Shown here: one piece after another, positions 60,617 to 64,000 of the stretch | Numbering within the stretch: the first letter of the stretch is position 1 | Layout of the letters: every line of letters begins with the position of its first letter | Source: Eoetvoesia sp035555955 | GTDB taxonomy: Bacteria > Pseudomonadota > Gammaproteobacteria > Burkholderiales > Burkholderiaceae_B | DNA length: 64,000 nt | Direction of reading: 5' to 3' | NCBI RefSeq assembly: GCF_035555955.1 | Contig: NZ_DATMGA010000007.1 | Coordinates: forward strand, 1-64,000 | Translations under genes and position numbers: made by a program | The notes under the pieces: model-generated | The model's database searches: none | Seen by the model: the letters and a program-made list of their open reading frames with translations, nothing else | Told to the model about the DNA's origin: nothing

Positions 60617-60718
60617 GCGGGGGGCTCCGTGGCTGGTGGGGCCTGCCCATGACGCGAAGTGCGCCGGGGCGGGCCTGGGTAACGTTGATATGTGGCGTCT
60701 CTAGGTATTATCGCTAGA

Positions 60719-60747
60719 TTGGCAAGCGAAAAGGGGGTAACTATAGT
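60719..60747 (+). promoter_or_regulatory. Candidate sigma-70 promoter of the nucleoside ABC operon
   Basis: TTGGCA (60719-60724), 17 bases, TATAGT (60742-60747), about 95 bases upstream of the first gene. Confidence 0.55.
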
Positions 60748-60841
60748 GGCCCTTGTGGGATAATGCCGCTTTTCGGACCTGGCGTGTTGCTGCCTTCGAT
60801 AATGTTTCTGGCAAGAACCGATACGAACCAATCATAAAAAC

Positions 60842-62377
60842 ATGACCTTACGTCTCGAGCTGCAGAAAATCACCAAAAAATATCCTGCTGTCATCGCCAA
60901 CGACGGGGTCAGCATCTCGGTCGAGCCGGGCGAAATCCATGCCGTGCTGGGTGAAAATGGCGCAGGCAAGTCCACCCTCATGAAAATCATCTACGGCGCC
61001 GTCGAGCCCGACGCCGGCACCGTCATCTGGAACGGCGAGCCCGTGCAGATCGCCAATCCGGCGGCGGCGCGCCATCTTGGCATCGCCATGGTGTTCCAGC
61101 ATTTTTCGCTGTTCGACACCTTGACGGTCGCCGAGAACATTGCATTGGGCCTGCCGCCCGACACAAAAATCGCCGAACTCGAGCAGCGCATCGCCGACAC
61201 CGCCCGCCAGTACGGGCTGGAACTCGAACCGGCCCGCCATGTGCACACCTTGTCGGTGGGCGAATGCCAGCGGGTGGAAATCGTCAGGGCGCTGCTGGCA
61301 AAGCCGCAACTGCTCATCCTGGACGAACCCACCTCGGTGCTGACGCCGCAGGCTGTCGGCCGTTTGTTCGATACCCTGCGCAAGCTGGCTTCCGAAGGCT
61401 GCAGCATTCTGTACATCAGCCACAAGCTGGACGAAATCCGCGCCTTGTGCCATACCTGCACCGTGATGCGCGGGGGCAAGGTTACGGGCGTGTGCGATCC
61501 GCGCGAAGAAACCGAGGCCAGTCTTTCCCGGCTCATGATCGGCTCCGAGCCGGCGGCCACGTCGCTAAGCGAACGCACCCCCGGCGCCGAAATATTGGCG
61601 GCGCGCAATCTGTCGCTGGGAAAAAGCCATCCCTTCGCCGTCGAATTGCGCGGCATCGACTTCGAGGTGCGCGCCGGCGAAATTCTTGGCGTGGCGGGCG
61701 TTTCGGGCAATGGCCAGCAAGAACTGCTGGCCGCCTTGTCGGGCGAGGATCCGCGCGCGGCCAACGACTCCATCTTACTCGGGGGCCAGCCCATGGGCCG
61801 GCGTTCGGCGGCCTGGCGGCGGGCCCACGGCCTGGCTTTCGTGCCCGAAGAAAGGCTGGGGCGCGGAGCCGTTCCCGAAATGAGCCTGGCGCAAAACATC
61901 CTGTTGTCGCACCAAACCGGGGCGACGGTGGGTTTCGGCATGGTGCGCACCGGCGAAATCGCCCGCACGGCGCAAGACATCATCGAGCGTTTCCATGTCA
62001 AGGCGGGCGGGGCCGACGCGTTGGCCGCCAGCCTTTCCGGAGGCAATCTGCAGAAGTACATCGTCGGGCGCGAAGTCAGCCGCCGGCCCAAGGTCCTGCT
62101 GGTGGCGCAGCCCACATGGGGGGTCGATGTCGGCGCGGCCGCGCAGATCCGCGGCGAGCTTCTGGCGCTGCGCGACCAGGGCTGTGCGCTGCTCGTCATT
62201 TCCGAAGAGCTCGACGAGCTGTTCCAGATTTCCGACCGCCTGGTCGTCATGGCCAAAGGCAAGCTTTCGCCGTCGATCAAGACGTCCGAAGCCAGCCTCG
62301 ATCAGGTCGGGCGATGGATGAGCGGCCTGTGGCCGCAAACCAATGCCAGCGAGGAGGCGCGCCATGCTCAGGCTTGA
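60842..62377 (+). CDS. BmpA-type nucleoside/purine ABC transporter ATPase (two domains)
   Basis: 511 residues, two ABC domains in tandem. Domain 1: Walker A GENGAGKST, signature LSVGECQRVEIVRAL (the LSVGE form of BmpA-type importers), Walker B LLILDEPTS. Domain 2: degenerate Walker A GVSGNGQQE, signature LSGGNLQK and VLLVAQPTWGVDVGA, where Gln replaces the catalytic Glu, as is normal in this family. Drives import of nucleosides or purines through the two permeases encoded next. Confidence 0.93.
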   Translation: MTLRLELQKITKKYPAVIANDGVSISVEPGEIHAVLGENGAGKSTLMKIIYGAVEPDAGTVIWNGEPVQIANPAAARHLGIAMVFQHFSLFDTLTVAENIALGLPPDTKIAELEQRIADTARQYGLELEPARHVHTLSVGECQRVEIVRALLAKPQLLILDEPTSVLTPQAVGRLFDTLRKLASEGCSILYISHKLDEIRALCHTCTVMRGGKVTGVCDPREETEASLSRLMIGSEPAATSLSERTPGAEILAARNLSLGKSHPFAVELRGIDFEVRAGEILGVAGVSGNGQQELLAALSGEDPRAANDSILLGGQPMGRRSAAWRRAHGLAFVPEERLGRGAVPEMSLAQNILLSHQTGATVGFGMVRTGEIARTAQDIIERFHVKAGGADALAASLSGGNLQKYIVGREVSRRPKVLLVAQPTWGVDVGAAAQIRGELLALRDQGCALLVISEELDELFQISDRLVVMAKGKLSPSIKTSEASLDQVGRWMSGLWPQTNASEEARHAQA

Positions 62378-63425
62378 ACCCCGCGCCGTCCCCTCCAGGT
62401 TCATGTCGTGGTTTTCGCCTGTTCTGGCGGTGTTGCTTACGGTCGTGTGCGGAATCATCCTGTTCACGGCGGTGGGTAAAGACCCATGGACCAGCCTGGG
62501 CGTGTTCTTCCTCGAGCCCATCAAGGACTTGCGCGGCTGGACCGAGGTGGGTGTCAAGGTCGCGCCGCTGCTGCTGGTTTCCGTGGGGCTGGCCATTTGC
62601 TTTCGCGCCAACTATTTCAATATCGGGGCCGAAGGCCAGTTGGTCATCGGCGCCATCGCCGCGGGGTCGGTCGTGCTGTATTTCGATCACGGCGAGGGGG
62701 GCGGGGCGCTCTTCATCGCCCTGGCCCTGATTGCCGGCGCCGTGGGCGGGGCGATCTGGGGCGGCATCGTTGCCTGGCTGCGCGACCGCTACAACGCCAA
62801 CGAAATCCTGGTGTCGCTGATGCTGGTCTATGTGGCGCAACTGCTGCTCAGCTACCTGGTGCACGGCGTGCTCATGGATCCCGACGGTTTCGGCTTTCCG
62901 CAGTCGCGCCTGTTTTCCGACGGCTTCCTGCTGCCCATGGTCATTCCGGGCACGCGGCTGCATCTGGGCATCGTTCTGGCTTTACTGGCGGCGCTGCTGG
63001 GCTGGGTCTTCATGGCGCGCAGCTTTTCGGGCTTCAAGCTGCAGGTGGGCGGCATGGCGCCGCGCGCCGCGCGCTACGCCGGGTTTTCGGCGCGCAAGTC
63101 GCTGTGGATCTCCATGCTGGTCTCGGGCGGCCTGGCGGGCCTTGCCGGCGCCTGCGAAGTCATGGGGCCCATCGGCCAGCTCACGCCGTCGGTGTCCCCG
63201 GGTTATGGTTTTGCCGCCATCATCGTGGCGTTCGTGGGCCGCCTGCATCCGCTTGGCGTCATTTTCTCCAGCTTCGTCATGGCGCTGCTGTACATAGGCG
63301 GCGAGCTGTCCCAATCGCGCCTGGGCATGCCCAGCGCCATCACGGGCGTGTTCCAGGGCATCTTGCTGTTTTCGCTGCTGGCCTGCGACGTCCTCATCCA
63401 CAATAAATTGCGCTGGAGGAAATAA
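62364..63425 (+). CDS. BmpA-type ABC permease, first subunit (YufP-like)
   Basis: 353 residues from the ATG at 62364, with GAGGAGG 7 bases upstream; overlaps the ATPase gene by 14 bases. About ten helices; conserved FRANYFNIGAEGQLVIGAIAA and RYNANEILVSLMLVYVAQLLLSYLVHG, typical of nucleoside/simple sugar ABC permeases. One half of the membrane channel. Confidence 0.93.
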   Translation: MLRLEPRAVPSRFMSWFSPVLAVLLTVVCGIILFTAVGKDPWTSLGVFFLEPIKDLRGWTEVGVKVAPLLLVSVGLAICFRANYFNIGAEGQLVIGAIAAGSVVLYFDHGEGGGALFIALALIAGAVGGAIWGGIVAWLRDRYNANEILVSLMLVYVAQLLLSYLVHGVLMDPDGFGFPQSRLFSDGFLLPMVIPGTRLHLGIVLALLAALLGWVFMARSFSGFKLQVGGMAPRAARYAGFSARKSLWISMLVSGGLAGLAGACEVMGPIGQLTPSVSPGYGFAAIIVAFVGRLHPLGVIFSSFVMALLYIGGELSQSRLGMPSAITGVFQGILLFSLLACDVLIHNKLRWRK

Positions 63426-64000
63426 TGGACGCGCTGGCACCGCTTGTCGCAGCCGCCATCAATTCGGGCACGCCGCTCATGCTGGCTGCCCTTGGGCTGC
63501 TTGTCAATGAAAAATCCGGGGTCATCAACCTGGGCGCCGAAGGCATGATGCTGATGGCGGCGGTGGTGGGCTTTGCCGTGACCGTCGACTCGGGCAGCTC
63601 GCCGCTGGGCTTTCTGGCCGGAGCCTGCGCGGGCATGGCGCTTGCCGCGCTGTTTGCGTGGCTCACGGTGTGGCTGGGCGCCAACCAGGTGGCCACGGGC
63701 CTGGCGCTGTCCTTGTTCGGCGCGGGCGCTTCGGCCTACCTGGGCATCGACTATGTGGGCAAGACCCTCAGCAACCATGCCTACGGCATTCCTTTTCTGG
63801 AAGACATTCCCTTTTTGGGCACGGCCCTGTTCCGCCAGCATCCGGTTGTGTATTTGTCGCTGCTGCTGTGCGCCGCCATCGTCTGGTTCCTGTACCGCAC
63901 GCGCTCCGGCCTTATCCTGCGCTCGGTGGGGGAATCCCCGTCGTCGGCCCATGCCCTCGGCTACAACGTGCGCCATATCCGCCTGTACGCGCTGCTGTTC
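63425..64000 (+). CDS. BmpA-type ABC permease, second subunit (YufQ-like), cut by window end
   Basis: At least 192 residues; the gene runs off the window. Starts MDALAPLVAAAINSGTPLMLAALGLLVNEKSGVINLGAEGMMLMAA, the standard start of the second permease. The ATG shares one base with the preceding stop (TAATG). A binding protein and purine salvage genes would be expected beyond the edge. Confidence 0.92.
   Translation, partial: MDALAPLVAAAINSGTPLMLAALGLLVNEKSGVINLGAEGMMLMAAVVGFAVTVDSGSSPLGFLAGACAGMALAALFAWLTVWLGANQVATGLALSLFGAGASAYLGIDYVGKTLSNHAYGIPFLEDIPFLGTALFRQHPVVYLSLLLCAAIVWFLYRTRSGLILRSVGESPSSAHALGYNVRHIRLYALLF

Noticed and set aside
60553..60831. 92-residue frame upstream of tag
   Set aside because: Overlaps tag and the control region of the nucleoside ABC operon; low-complexity Arg/Pro sequence without similarity.
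1..64000. Search for tRNA, rRNA, CRISPR arrays, insertion sequences and prophage
   Set aside because: No tRNA-like cloverleaf, regular spaced repeats, transposase or phage gene was recognised by eye on either strand.

Overview
The window is GC-rich, densely coded chromosomal DNA of a betaproteobacterium. Alcaligenaceae (Bordetella/Achromobacter/Pusillimonas-like) is the best guess. The reasons are the style of the GroES-GroEL pair with a perfect CIRCE operator, the many Liv-type and TRAP importers with orphan binding proteins, the family III CoA transferases, and the GC-rich third codon positions that create long antisense shadow frames. No rRNA, tRNA, CRISPR array, insertion sequence or prophage gene was seen. 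AT-rich islands (about 5.9-6.2, 19.2-19.3, 21.0-21.3, 31.4-31.5 and 39.2-39.4 kb) coincide with intergenic control regions.

Layout. 0-5.2 kb: MetE-like methyltransferase, hybrid histidine kinase, groEL-groES. 5.3-17.3 kb: a catabolic island with a MarR regulator, a three-subunit molybdenum hydroxylase, a CoxG-like protein, a Liv-type ABC importer (one protein fuses permease and ATPase), beta-carbonic anhydrase and a hydroxyacyl-CoA/carnitine dehydrogenase-like enzyme. 17.4-26.7 kb: VOC protein, orphan Liv-type binding protein and IclR regulator; a second IclR regulator divergent from an operon of FAD monooxygenase, DUF2783-type protein, alpha/beta hydrolase, CoA transferase and HMG-CoA-lyase-like enzyme. 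26.8-30.3 kb: an MCE/Mla-type lipid transport operon with a STAS-permease fusion.

30.4-39.2 kb: LysR regulator, a decayed sulfatase fragment, an intact cytoplasmic sulfatase/phosphonate-monoesterase-like enzyme, a TRAP transporter, a GntR regulator, then an extradiol dioxygenase and a fumarylacetoacetate-hydrolase-family enzyme on the other strand. 39.3-42.0 kb: a Zur-box-like palindrome, a small His/Cys-rich membrane protein and a ZnuD-like TonB receptor, probably a zinc uptake locus. 42.0-51.0 kb: SDR enzyme, then a tripartite RND efflux operon with its own two-component system. 51-60.6 kb: mostly housekeeping (PurT, MHS-type transporter, ArfB, methyltransferase, TorF-like porin, serine acetyltransferase, 2-hydroxyacid dehydrogenase, chemoreceptor, Tag). 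60.7-64 kb: a BmpA-type nucleoside ABC importer running off the end.

The common theme is uptake and breakdown of aromatic or otherwise oxidised organic acids. Several import systems sit beside oxidative, CoA-dependent or hydrolytic enzymes, each with a local regulator and recognisable candidate operators. The least explained parts are the molybdenum hydroxylase/CoxG/Liv island with its long palindromic operator, the sulfatase-TRAP locus with its gene remnant, and the zinc locus with its small metal-ligand-rich protein.
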